In this document: positions 1 through 8,100 of the stretch, piece by piece
Numbering within the stretch: the stretch's first letter is position 1
Layout: every line of letters begins with the position of its first letter
Assembly (NCBI GenBank): GCA_947466005.1
Contig: CANIBV010000033.1
Span: 1 to 13,389, forward strand
Length of the DNA: 13,389 bases
Origin: Spartobacteria bacterium
Lineage (GTDB): Bacteria > Verrucomicrobiota > Verrucomicrobiia > Chthoniobacterales > UBA6821
Direction of reading: 5' to 3'
The notes under the pieces: generated by a model
Database searches by the model: none
What the model saw: the letters and a program-made list of their open reading frames with translations, nothing else
Told to the model about the DNA's origin: nothing
Program-made: the position numbers and the translations under genes

Positions 1-155
1 ATCAGGTGATCGACCTTCAGCTTCGCCGCCCAGTCGATAATCGCCTTCCAGGTGAGTACCGGGTCGTGCCCAAAATCGCTCAGCTTGCCCCAGGGGCCGT
101 CACAGGGTTCCAGTAATGATGGGAAAAACCACCAGATTGCTTTTTTCTTTTTCAT
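1..155 (-). CDS. Start of an unrecognised protein, possibly a TIM-barrel glycosidase (truncated by window edge)
   Basis: Reading the minus strand from an ATG at 155-153 gives an open frame of 51 codons that runs off the window. The ATG overlaps the TGA of the deacetylase-like gene (TGA at 154-152), a classic ATGA overlap, so the two are probably translationally coupled. The N-terminus begins MKKKKAIWW and continues with FFPSLLEPCDGPW and later LTWKAIIDWAAKLKVDHL. The pattern of aromatic residues near the first strand, followed by a helix such as WKAIIDWAAKLKVDHL, is reminiscent of the start of TIM-barrel glycoside hydrolases, but 51 residues are not enough to name a family. There is no signal peptide: the lysines run into W/F residues without a cleavage site. 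The frame is well supported; the function is a guess. Confidence 0.6.
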   Translation of the reverse strand, partial: MKKKKAIWWFFPSLLEPCDGPWGKLSDFGHDPVLTWKAIIDWAAKLKVDHL

Positions 156-1174
156 ATTCTTTTAGTTGTCGTCTCGGGAATTTCGGAAAATCGCTTGCAG
201 ATATCCAGACCGGTCATCCATTCGATCTTGTCGCCGTAAAACTTGTTGAGTCGCCCGATCGCGATCGTCAGCACTTCCAGCCCGTGATACGTCCCCTCGG
301 AATACAGATTGGCGTAGTGCGTATAGAATTCGAGGCAGACCCCTTTCTTGAGCTGATCAACGAACTGTCCGCTCGTTCCATCCGCAGAGATATAAGTATC
401 GGCCAGGCGCTGAATATCTGCCTCCGTGAACTTGTCCGAGTAATCCAGTAAGTCTGTTAGCGCGGGGCGCATCGACACCGCCATCGCGCCGTCCGCCCGC
501 TTGTAGATGATGCCTGGCCGCTCCCCCTTGTCATTGAAGATCATGACAAATTTTAGGCCCGCGACCTTTTCAGCGGCAGTTAACGTCGCCTCGCCAAGGG
601 TATGGTTTTTTTTCGCCGGGTAGCGCCAGCACATCGTGAGGCCCCCGAATTCGATGCCCACACTGTGCAGGAGGCGCATCGATTCGGCGATGTATTCGGT
701 TTGGGTTTCCAGGGTTTGCTCAGCAATCCACTCGTTTTCTTTTGGCATGTCGGTCATCAGGACATGGTTTTTGATATCCCACGGCTTGCCGTGCGTGATA
801 ATTTCCGGCGTGATCGTCCACCTTGGAGTGATCAACGTTTTGATCGTCTCGATCCATTCCAGGCGCTGCTCCTTGGTCGTTCCCGGATATTCCCCGTTCG
901 ATCCGTCAATGGCAGCCACTCCGCCATAGATCGGGATGATGGAGAACTTCCCCTTCACCCCGTTTTCGATCGACCACTCCCCGAACTTTTTCAGGAACGT
1001 ATTGGGAACCTTTTTACTATAAAAGACCCCGTCATCAACGATCAGGCTGACGGGAATCTTTTTGTTGTTAGGTGCCACATCTGGCAGCTGAGGCGCCGGG
1101 GCCTGCGCGAAGGCGGCCGGGAGGGCCAGCACCGCGAATGAGAAGCAGAGAAGGTAACGGAACTGAGATTTCAT
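152..1174 (-). CDS. Secreted polysaccharide-deacetylase-like protein
   Basis: 340 aa. Residues 1-23 form a typical Sec signal peptide: basic start, hydrophobic core LLCFSFAVLALPAAF, predicted cut after AFA, followed by an Ala/Pro-rich linker. The mature part resembles the NodB-type (beta/alpha)-barrel deacetylase superfamily. An early strand carries VSLIVDDG (Asp47-Asp48), followed by GKFSIIP, then EIITHGKPW (His128) with His137 further on, CWRYP at 182-186, and FYTHY (His286) near the end, consistent with a metal-binding Asp/His set. The spacing of the histidines is not the textbook HxxxH motif, so active-site identity is inferred. It would act outside the cytoplasm on a glycan, perhaps by de-N- or de-O-acetylation. 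The gene starts 11 bp after the propeller gene and overlaps the next gene by ATGA, so it sits in one operon. It could also be a non-catalytic barrel or a related glycosidase. Confidence 0.6.
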   Translation of the reverse strand: MKSQFRYLLCFSFAVLALPAAFAQAPAPQLPDVAPNNKKIPVSLIVDDGVFYSKKVPNTFLKKFGEWSIENGVKGKFSIIPIYGGVAAIDGSNGEYPGTTKEQRLEWIETIKTLITPRWTITPEIITHGKPWDIKNHVLMTDMPKENEWIAEQTLETQTEYIAESMRLLHSVGIEFGGLTMCWRYPAKKNHTLGEATLTAAEKVAGLKFVMIFNDKGERPGIIYKRADGAMAVSMRPALTDLLDYSDKFTEADIQRLADTYISADGTSGQFVDQLKKGVCLEFYTHYANLYSEGTYHGLEVLTIAIGRLNKFYGDKIEWMTGLDICKRFSEIPETTTKRI

Positions 1175-1185
1175 CAGTCGGTTAC

Positions 1186-2184
1186 TTACCCAATGGAAAC
1201 GCTGGCGATGAAGACGTCGTTCGGCTTGCCGTTGGGATCGTCCACCGCAGGGTTGGGATCAACGAGTTCGTGCTGCGAGTAGTAGCTCAGCAGGAGCGAG
1301 CCGTCGGGCCTGACCACCGCTCCCACGTAGGAGGTGTCGCCGCAGCTCGGAAGCTCCAGGACCTCGATAGCCTCGGTGCCCTCGATCCTCCACGCCTTCG
1401 TGCGGCGGAGGGATGATGGCTGCACCGGCATTTCCAGGGAACTGAAAATCTCGCGACCGAACAGGAGGCACTCGCCGTTTATTATCAGCGGGTGCGGGGC
1501 CTGGATGCCCTTCGGAATAACGCCGACCTTCTCCCAGGTGGTGAAGTCGCCGCCGCTTTCCCAGATCTCCAAGTGATGAGGTGCCTTGTTCGTGCGGACA
1601 AATGCCCGGAGGCCATTGGCGGTCGGGATCATGGCCGTTTCGTTGCCTTCGGTGATCCGTGAGACCTTCGTCCAGGCGAGGCCATCAGGCGAGCGGTAGA
1701 GATCGACCACGAGTGGGCCGGGGTGCGGGAGTCTGCTGTACCCCGCGCACCAGAATTCGCCGTTCCAGAAGATCGGCTTCCAGAGGACAACTCCATCAGC
1801 AATCACCTGAGGTTCGGTCCAGCTCAGCCCGTCGCGTGTGATCTGAACCGTTGATTTGCTATCCCTTGGCATCCTTTCCCCTGCGGAATCGAAGGGGGTG
1901 CAAAACGAGTGGAGGCGCAGCTCGTCGCCTAGGTTCAGGAAATAGCTGTCCCGGTAGTCCGTTGCGGACCCAAATTCCTTGGCATCAAAGAACTGATTAT
2001 CATGAACCATCTCCCAGTTTTCGCCATCCCGGCTCGTCATCAGGACCTGAGTGCCGCGGGCATCCTCCGCATGGTGCTTGCCGTTCCGGAACGCGAGGAA
2101 GTAGCGTTCCTTGAACAGCGCCAGACCCGTGAATGCATTGTGCCTTCCGTCGGAAGCGATCTTTTTGACCCACTGGATCTTCAT
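1186..2184 (-). CDS. Asp-box (BNR) beta-propeller, sialidase-fold glycosidase-like protein
   Basis: 332 aa from the chosen ATG at 2184-2182. Three Asp-box motifs (S/T-x-D-G-x-x-W) are visible: SRDGENW at 51-57, TRDGLSW at 116-122 and SPDGLAW at 165-171. Blades between them carry repeated strand patterns such as FWNGEFWCAGY and PLIINGECLLF. This is the sialidase/neuraminidase-type beta-propeller superfamily. No signal peptide is seen, so the protein is probably cytoplasmic; substrate and catalytic residues cannot be assigned. The open frame extends up to 2334, but the extra 50 residues look non-coding. A candidate promoter lies inside that extension, and AAAGAAG sits just before the ATG at 2184. 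A second in-frame ATG at 2256 is possible. The gene leads the group with the secreted deacetylase-like protein, suggesting carbohydrate processing. A non-enzymatic propeller is the main alternative. Confidence 0.6.
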   Translation of the reverse strand: MKIQWVKKIASDGRHNAFTGLALFKERYFLAFRNGKHHAEDARGTQVLMTSRDGENWEMVHDNQFFDAKEFGSATDYRDSYFLNLGDELRLHSFCTPFDSAGERMPRDSKSTVQITRDGLSWTEPQVIADGVVLWKPIFWNGEFWCAGYSRLPHPGPLVVDLYRSPDGLAWTKVSRITEGNETAMIPTANGLRAFVRTNKAPHHLEIWESGGDFTTWEKVGVIPKGIQAPHPLIINGECLLFGREIFSSLEMPVQPSSLRRTKAWRIEGTEAIEVLELPSCGDTSYVGAVVRPDGSLLLSYYSQHELVDPNPAVDDPNGKPNDVFIASVSIG

Positions 2185-2305
2185 CGGGGCTTCTTTCAAG
2201 CCAGTCTGCGGCTCTTTTTCGGCAGGGATTCCGCTGGCCTGCGCGTTGGTTCTCATGGGTATGTTTTCAGTTTGGCGGGGTCGTTTGCCGGAAGGGTATT
2301 TAGAA

Positions 2306-2334
2306 GTTATCGAGGCAGGTGGAACGTGTCTCAA
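2306..2334 (-). promoter_or_regulatory. Candidate sigma70-type promoter for the propeller/deacetylase genes
   Basis: On the minus strand TTGAGA (2334-2329; 5 of 6 matches to TTGACA) is followed after exactly 17 bp by GATAAC (2311-2306; 4 of 6 matches to TATAAT). It lies in the only sizeable gap between the pseudopilin cassette and the downstream carbohydrate genes, and points toward them. Transcription would start near 2299, leaving a leader of about 115 nt to the preferred ATG at 2184. Such matches also occur by chance, and there is no experimental support. Confidence 0.3.
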
Positions 2335-2344
2335 ATAATCGGGA

Positions 2345-2361
2345 GGTCATATCTTATAACC
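2345..2361 (-). terminator. Small hairpin after cassette gene C, possible weak terminator
   Basis: The 17-nt sequence can pair GGTTATA with TATGACC (7 bp including one G-U pair) around a 3-nt loop. It begins 8 nt past the stop codon of gene C. No continuous U-run follows, only a mixed stretch containing ATTATTT. It is therefore a poor intrinsic terminator and may be chance. Confidence 0.2.
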
Positions 2362-2368
2362 AGTGGAT

Positions 2369-3163
2369 TCAGTTGTTGATGAGGAGAGTCCGCTTGTAGA
2401 TGCGGAGCGACTCCCTCACCGGTAGGGGCAGGCTCGCGTTGCTGATGTTGGCATTCCATCCGGTCAAAATATCGACATTGTTAGCGGCATCGGGAAAAAC
2501 AAGTGGGTTCGGGAACATCTTGCGAACACGGGCGTCGAGGGTAGCAACTCCGACAATCACACCGCGAATTGTGTTTGCCGTCGAGGTGCGCGGCGACGAG
2601 GCGATGCTGACTACGCTGCTTCCTACGGCGGAATTGGAGATCGCTCCGTCTCCCATCAGGAAGGCGAACTCGAGACGGAAGATTTCGGGGGCGACGGTCT
2701 CGTAGTTGGTATCTGCAATCTTCAAGTAACTCTCACTCGCACTCGCGGCGCTCACCGTGGTGAACCCCAACGCATTGTTCGCCCATCCGGTCGCCTCCGC
2801 TCCCCGCTGCAACACATTATTTGACACCCTATAGCCGATCATTGAGATCCCCCGGCCCGGCGAGTAGCCCTCGGCCTTCGCGAAGAATGTGATGCTGTCA
2901 TTGCTTGCATTCTTCTCGATGCGGAGCGGCAGGTCGGCGCGTACGATGGCATGCGAGAAATCGGCGGTCATTCGATCAAGAGCCTGGCGAGTACCGTCAT
3001 CAGCATTGATTCGGCGCTGGGATTGCGAGGTGACCCTCATCGTTCCATCCACCAGGCTCACCACCATCAGGGCCATCATCAGGAATACTGCCATGGCCAC
3101 CAAGACCTCCAGAATGGTAAACGCTCTGTCCGCAGATATTCGATGAGAAGATCTTCTTTTCAT
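2369..3163 (-). CDS. Verru_Chthon cassette protein C-like, GspJ-type minor pseudopilin
   Basis: 264 aa. A type IV prepilin signal is clear: a basic 14-residue leader (MKRRSSHRISADRA), presumed cut before Phe15, then FTILEVLVAMAVFLMMALM with Glu19 at +5. The sequence after the transmembrane helix, VSLVDGTMRVTSQSQRR, closely resembles the GspJ/PilW pattern. The globular part has APEIFRLEFAFLMGDG and a helix near ALDRMTADFSHA, as in GspJ-like proteins. It would be processed by a prepilin peptidase and sit in the inner membrane and periplasm as a pseudopilus component. The start lies 7 bp after the restored stop of gene B, with AGGA directly in front of the ATG. It is the last gene of the cassette. 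Membership of the Verru_Chthon C family is from memory; prepilin identity is seen directly. Confidence 0.85.
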   Translation of the reverse strand: MKRRSSHRISADRAFTILEVLVAMAVFLMMALMVVSLVDGTMRVTSQSQRRINADDGTRQALDRMTADFSHAIVRADLPLRIEKNASNDSITFFAKAEGYSPGRGISMIGYRVSNNVLQRGAEATGWANNALGFTTVSAASASESYLKIADTNYETVAPEIFRLEFAFLMGDGAISNSAVGSSVVSIASSPRTSTANTIRGVIVGVATLDARVRKMFPNPLVFPDAANNVDILTGWNANISNASLPLPVRESLRIYKRTLLINN

Positions 3164-3170
3164 TCCTACA

Positions 3171-3706
3171 TCACGGTTGCGTAATCACCACGATCGACTC
3201 CACGAACCCAGTGGGGGTTGGCGATACTGCTGGCCAGGAAACGGTGATCAGGGCAGTGACGAGGGGGGGGGCACCGGGTTGTTGGTACGAACAACCCATT
3301 TGGCGGCATAGGTCGCATCAGCAAGCGTCGTGACTCTCACGCCATCGGCGTTGTAGTAGTCAGTTCCGCTACTGCACGTAGAACCCGCCTTCTGAAGGCT
3401 TGCACTGATTCCCGTCATGATGTTGACAGCCGCCACTTCATCCGCGCTCTGCTTCGTGAGCTTGAGACCGGTGGGCAGGAGGCCCATCACCGCGATCAGT
3501 CCGAAGGTGATAATGCCCAGTGCAAGAGTGACCTCGACTAGTGAAAAGCCGCGGAGAGATTTTTTGCCCAGCCTGAATGGCACTGAAATGGGGCCGGTTA
3601 GGGATGTGAGACGAGTGGCCCGATTGCCTTTCTGCGAAGGAAAACCAGGCGGGAGGCCCCCACTGCTTGCTCTTGCCTTAGTGCCAGTGGAAGAGAGAGA
3701 GCTCAT
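3171..3706 (-). CDS. Verru_Chthon cassette protein B-like, GspI-type minor pseudopilin, frameshifted at a C-run
   Basis: The ATG at 3706-3704 overlaps the TGA of gene D (ATGA). The prepilin motif RGFSLVEVTLALGI has its presumed cut before Phe54 and Glu58 at +5, as in GspI-like pseudopilins; the 53-residue leader is unusually long. As written, the frame stops at 3250-3248 after 152 aa, ending PVPPPSSLP. The sequence after the stop is coding-like in another frame: PLVTALITVSWPAVSP and then FVESIVVITQP, stopping at 3173-3171, 7 bp before gene C. The two frames meet at nine C on the coding strand (3263-3271); ten C, or a -1 ribosomal slip, would give one protein of about 178 aa. The restored tail fits what I remember of the family C-terminus. 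It could be a sequencing error, a true mutation, a phase-variable tract or programmed frameshifting. The reading in the ORF upstream of 3706 overlaps gene D and is rejected. Confidence 0.8.
3263..3271 (-). repeat. Homopolymer run of nine C (coding strand) at the frameshift in gene B
   Basis: Nine consecutive G on the plus strand, read as CCC CCC CCC in gene B. The open frame changes exactly here: upstream codons belong to the prepilin frame, while the conserved-looking C-terminal tail is in the -1 frame. Such tracts are prone to sequencing error and to replication or transcription slippage, and C CCC CCC also fits the general form of a -1 ribosomal slippery site. Confidence 0.85.
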
Positions 3707-4323
3707 GGCTGGGGCCGATACACGATGACCGTGCCGGATAGCCCGCCGATTTGGACGGCGGCCTTGTTGGAGGCATTCCGTATTGCCCCACCAGCTGAAT
3801 CTTGGAGGCCGATCTCGATGAGTCTGCTGAGCGAGTTGCTGATGCGGGCCTCCCCACGGCTGTTCCACCGGATGACTTGGGAGCTGAAAGTGTTTGTTCC
3901 GGTGGTGAATGTGAGCGTTGAATCTGTGGCCCCGAAAAGCTGGTCCGGAGTCGGTGCGGCGGGTGCAGGGGAATTCGCAAGTTTTACAAGCTGAACGTTG
4001 TCAAAGCGGGCGAGTTTTCCGAGTGGGACCACATCGGCAGCAGGATTCGTGGAGCCGGTTTTTGAGGCGATGACTCCCACGATGAGGGTATCAGCACCAT
4101 CTTTCCGAAATCCGACCCAGGTGTAAGTGTTCTGTGCCATGGCATAAGCGCGGGCCTGCTCGAGGATTCCCGCGATGTCGTTGGCGGATTTCGTCAGCCC
4201 GCCCGCGTTCTGGATCGAGTTGAACGCGGGCAACGTGAGCGCGGACAGGACAGCCACGATCGCGATCACGATCAGCAGCTCGATCAGCGTGAAGGCGCTG
4301 CGTATGTCCGGGCGTGGGCTCAC
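3703..4323 (-). CDS. Verru_Chthon cassette protein D-like, GspH-type minor pseudopilin
   Basis: 206 aa from a GTG at 4323-4321 that overlaps the TGA of the preceding gene (GTGA). A short leader, MSPRPDIRSA, precedes a textbook type IV prepilin helix: cut before Phe11, FTLIELLIVIAIVAVLSALTLPAF, Glu15 at +5. The region after the helix, KSANDIAGILEQARAYAMAQN, matches the GspH/FimT pattern of a helix rich in Ala and Arg, and VIRWNSRGEARIS resembles the GspH core strand motif. The C-terminus ends GTVIVYRPQP. It would be an inner-membrane-anchored pseudopilus subunit with a periplasmic beta domain. It is followed without a gap by gene B (ATGA). There is no obvious ribosome binding site in front of the GTG, which supports translation by coupling. 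Prepilin identity is secure; the cassette D name is from memory of the family. Confidence 0.85.
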   Translation of the reverse strand: MSPRPDIRSAFTLIELLIVIAIVAVLSALTLPAFNSIQNAGGLTKSANDIAGILEQARAYAMAQNTYTWVGFRKDGADTLIVGVIASKTGSTNPAADVVPLGKLARFDNVQLVKLANSPAPAAPTPDQLFGATDSTLTFTTGTNTFSSQVIRWNSRGEARISNSLSRLIEIGLQDSAGGAIRNASNKAAVQIGGLSGTVIVYRPQP

Positions 4324-5120
4324 TGGGGGATGTTGTATTTCTGCTTAAGTTTCGCCGCGGCTTCCGCTTGTTTCCGAGCGGCATCCTTCAGCGGACCCGG
4401 AAGCTCGAACGCTTGAAACGAATCGCCTTTCTCATACAGCCAGACCTCACTCCTCGTCTCGTATGCCAGTGGCTGCATCGTTTCCTTGTCAATAAATGCA
4501 GTGGCTAGGATCTTTGCATTTTTGGGATTTTTCAGCTCGGTCGACGCCAGCTCCGGGGGAGCCTCCTGTGGCTCTGCATTGGGGTCCAGTTGCACCACGA
4601 CTTCGGGGGCATACTGCCGGTAAACATAGCAGGCCCTGCCACGGTAGCTCGCCAAGCCTATGTAATACTTGTCCGACACCCAGGCCAGCTCTCCGAGCCG
4701 GTTGATTCCCGTTGTCGGCCCCGTTGGACTGCTGCTTGGATCCTCCAGAACCGGCTCGCCCGTCTTGCGATCCAGATAAGCAATCATCCCTTTCGCGACG
4801 TAGCGGGTGAACTTCGATTCATCTCCGTAATGGATGATCTCACGACGGATGCCGGATGCGTAGGCGTTCTCGATGCTCTTGATAGTGGTGGCTGCAAACT
4901 TAGACAGGGAGTCCTCCTCGGCCGGGTCCTTTGTTTTTGCTTTTTCGGTGCCGAGCTCCAAGGGGTTCTTGATCGTTACCACCCAGGCTGTCCTGTCGGG
5001 TAGGACATTGGAGAATGGTTTCGATGGCCGTTCCGAGGGATCGGGCTGGACGGCCGCTTGCTGCGCGCAACAGGTCGTGGCAACCAGCGCTAGAATCATT
5101 GTTAACTTATTCTTATTCAT
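4320..5120 (-). CDS. Exported protein of unknown function inside the pseudopilin cassette
   Basis: 266 aa, no family recognised. Residues 1-19 look like a Sec signal peptide (MNKNKLTMILALVATTCCA, probable cut before QQ); the Cys pair lacks a proper lipobox, so a lipoprotein is less likely. The mature protein has a proline-rich start, a strand-rich middle (TAWVVTIKNP, EIIHYGDESKF, GLASYRGRACYVYRQY), a linker QLDPNAEPQEAPPEL, then ATAFIDKETMQPLAYE and a charged C-terminal helix rich in Ala, Lys and Gln. DKETMQPLAYETR resembles the part of some periplasmic proteins that fit a measured value, but no assignment follows. The ATG overlaps the end of gene A by 8 bp and has a good ribosome binding site inside gene A. 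Gene D overlaps its stop. Its place within an all-pseudopilin operon suggests a periplasmic accessory or partner of the pseudopilus. Confidence 0.8.
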   Translation of the reverse strand: MNKNKLTMILALVATTCCAQQAAVQPDPSERPSKPFSNVLPDRTAWVVTIKNPLELGTEKAKTKDPAEEDSLSKFAATTIKSIENAYASGIRREIIHYGDESKFTRYVAKGMIAYLDRKTGEPVLEDPSSSPTGPTTGINRLGELAWVSDKYYIGLASYRGRACYVYRQYAPEVVVQLDPNAEPQEAPPELASTELKNPKNAKILATAFIDKETMQPLAYETRSEVWLYEKGDSFQAFELPGPLKDAARKQAEAAAKLKQKYNIPQ

Positions 5121-8100
5121 TCACAACCTCCCGTCGTATTTCCAGAACTTCGCCAGTTATCCGGTCGATGGCCACATGGATCCAGACCCGCTCCTCGCCC
5201 TGGACCATGAAGGCGCTGCCGCTTCCTGATGCTGCGGTGAACCTCCCGGTCTGCGCGACCAGATCGATCATGAAGTTCCATGTGCGGGTCGTCCCGATCT
5301 CCGCAAGAGCTCTGACAGCGGCTTCACGCGCGACTTTCAATGAATCTGCTGCCAGGGGGTCGTTGGTGTTGCCCGAATTAAGCACGCGGGTCACCAGATC
5401 GCCCTTGTCTGCGAATGGTCTCGCCGTGCTCTCATCCACAATCGCAGCGGCGATCGTATTCGCCTGGTTGGTGGTGAGCTGCGAGAAGGAAACACTCGCA
5501 CTCACTCCAGGCAGCTGCCTGGTCGAATTTTGGAGAACCGTCGCCAGCGCTGCCGTCTGGCGGGTGTTCAAGTTGATCTGACCGGCGGTCAGGGGCGGAT
5601 CACCATCGGTCTCGGAGAGGCTGAACACATCGAGCAGGCCGAGGTCGCCAGAGCGCCGCGTGGAGAAATCGAGTGTTTTCCAGGGGATGTCCCGGAAGAC
5701 ATACCCGAGCTCTCCGACCGAACGGAAGGGACGGTTCAGAAGGAGCGGCCTGTCGGCGATTTGCCCCCGTGCCGTCGGCAGGGCCCCGAAGTAACCATCG
5801 CCGGGACGGATCACGCCGTCGGGATCGGAATACCGCGCAGGATTGGCTGAATTTAGAAAGTCCGGGTTGTTCGCAACAAGACCGTACAGGCCTATTTGGC
5901 AGCGATTTCTTTGAGGTAAACACAGAAATTCCGGTATGACACCGAAAGTAGTGTCCAAGACTTTCGGATTAGCTGCGGTCCTGCCAACTGAAAAGCCACC
6001 ACCAGGGAAACACCAGTCCAGAGAGCCATTCACCGTGTTTCCTCCCGTGTCGCTTAGGAAATTGGCCGGCAGCGAGCTTGTTAAGTTACGTATGGAATTT
6101 CCCAAAAAATCATTCCCGGGATTGGCCGCAACGGTTTGACTCCACCCTGAAAGACCCAACCTATTGCTTCTGGGGTCGACTTTGATCATTCCCACGGTAG
6201 TCCCCCGGCTTCTCCACGTGTAAAACTCGTTCATCAATGTGGCACCAGCCGAGCCGTATTGTGTATTAGCCGGTAAATTGGCTGTAGTTTCGCCTTGAAG
6301 CGGAGAATTCATAATGTCAAATTGATTTAGTCCAATGTTGTCAAATTTCTGATAGCTTATCCACTTCGCAGGAGGATCTCCGGTTTTGTGGGCCTGTAGG
6401 GCAAACTCCCAGCCTTTAAAATCAGGAGTGGACGGAATGCTCTTCAACCTACAGCTATTGTAAGCTTTTAATCCAACCGTTTGCCCTGTTGTTGACTCAA
6501 GTAGAGTAATTGTTGTTTGCAAATTGGTATGCCGGTCCGCCGCCTTTGGAATGGCCTCATAATATGTGTTTGTGCCAATAGTAACTCTAGGGGTGCATTG
6601 GAGAATGAGTACCCCGGGAGTATCGTTTTTTGATGTGGGCGTGGTCCCAATCGTCGTGGGCTCCGAGTAGTTCTGGAGAACCGGAAATGAAAAAATGCGC
6701 CCCGAATTCAAGGTTGCAATATTGTTAGTAGCATTCTGGCTTTCAATGAATGCTGTTCCGCCCGCGGTCGCAGACGGGATATTATTCTGGAGTATCGAAG
6801 ATACAGCTGAGTTTGCTGTGTAGTAATAGATTTGAATCCTTCCCGTGCCAGGAGCCGTTGGCACAATACGAAACCCATCGATTCCCATTGGGGGAATTTT
6901 AGCATTCTGATGGGGGTTCCAAACATCAAAAATAGCCCAGACTTGAAAAAGATTCCTATCGTCGGTGGGTCGCCACCCCACTAGGTCGATCTGGTTGATA
7001 TAAGGGAGGTTCTCGACGCCGTAAAAGGAGGAATAGTCATTCGGGTTACCCTCAGGAAACTGGATGCAGGTGGGGATGTCGTTCGTGTCCCACTGGTCGA
7101 TGATATTTGCCCCGATCTGGATAAGCTGAAGATTCTGCAAGCTGTCGCGGGCCTTATCATAGGTGTAAGTATCATCCCCGCTCTTCCCAAGCGATCCGGT
7201 AAAAATTCCTGCCTGAAGGATCTCGAAGAAGTTGGGCTCGCGCCCCAGTGCCTCGACTTCGCTCAGTTTGGCAATGACACCGGAGGAGTTTGTGGCTGTA
7301 TATCTCCAGGTATTGCTATCAACGTAGGTCAGGCCGAAATAGTAGCTCATCTCGGCGGGGGCGGGGCTAGCCTGCTCAAAGAGGCTGAGCTTGTTCAGAG
7401 GAAAACGGCGCGGCATCACCGGGGTGCCGGACCTGACCGTGATGGCTCCTTCTGGCCGGTTGAGCGTTGTGTTTGTCGCGAAGCGGTTGGTGAGAAAGCC
7501 CGGGTTCATGGCGTCGGCCACCGGCGTGGCCGGGATTTTGGAGCGATACGCATTCGGCTCGTAGGAGGGGGCATTCAGATCGCGGCTGAATGTGGTGAGA
7601 AACGGGAGCGAGGAGTTTGAGATTGTGTTTGTCGAGGCGACGTAGGCGAGGAGGTCCTGCCTGTTAACAAACGCCTGCTCGCCCGTAGGTACGTCAATAA
7701 AGGTGCGCTTGGGGTCGAACAGCCCGCCCCCTCCTGAAGTCGAGCTAGGGTTGGCTGAGGAGAGGGAGGACCTCCAAGTGACCAAGCTCGAGAAGTCCGT
7801 GATCCCGGGGATTCCGTTGGTGAGCGAGACTTGGTTCAACCGCCCGCGCCGGCTGTTGTTGGTCGAGTCAAGTTGATTGCCCACCACGTTAATATCAATC
7901 AGTCCCCCCACATCGTAGACCACGTAGGCATACCGCCCGATCACGTAACTCATGTTATTGGTATCAGATGAGGCCAAAGTCGAGCTGAAGCTCGTCGGAT
8001 TACTCCCCTGGCGGTCGATGTAGATCCAATTCGGAGGCACAAAGGCAGCAGCCTCGGAAGCAGTCATCAGCATGGGCTTGTTCCAGCTGTCTTTGGTCAG

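Larger units (their letters stand above)
2185..2368. other. Intergenic gap between the pseudopilin cassette and the downstream operon
   Basis: This 184-bp stretch is the longest gene-free region in the window. It is more AT-rich than the flanking genes near 2300-2365. It contains the weak hairpin at 2345-2361 and the promoter-like pair at 2306-2334, both listed separately. I see no tRNA, no repeat and no convincing small gene. Confidence 0.6.

Noticed and set aside
602..1141. Plus-strand 179-aa open frame over the deacetylase-like gene
   Set aside because: Antisense shadow; the minus-strand gene has a signal peptide and conserved barrel motifs.
2185..2334. N-terminal extension of the propeller protein from an ATG at 2334
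   Set aside because: The 50 extra residues lack propeller features and contain a promoter-like pair; the sequence becomes protein-like only from the ATG at 2184.
3707..3868. Upstream extension of gene B from an ATG at 3868
   Set aside because: The extra 54 residues overlap gene D in another frame and are Arg/Gln-rich and non-homologous in appearance. The ATG at 3706 forms an ATGA overlap with gene D, matching the other cassette junctions.
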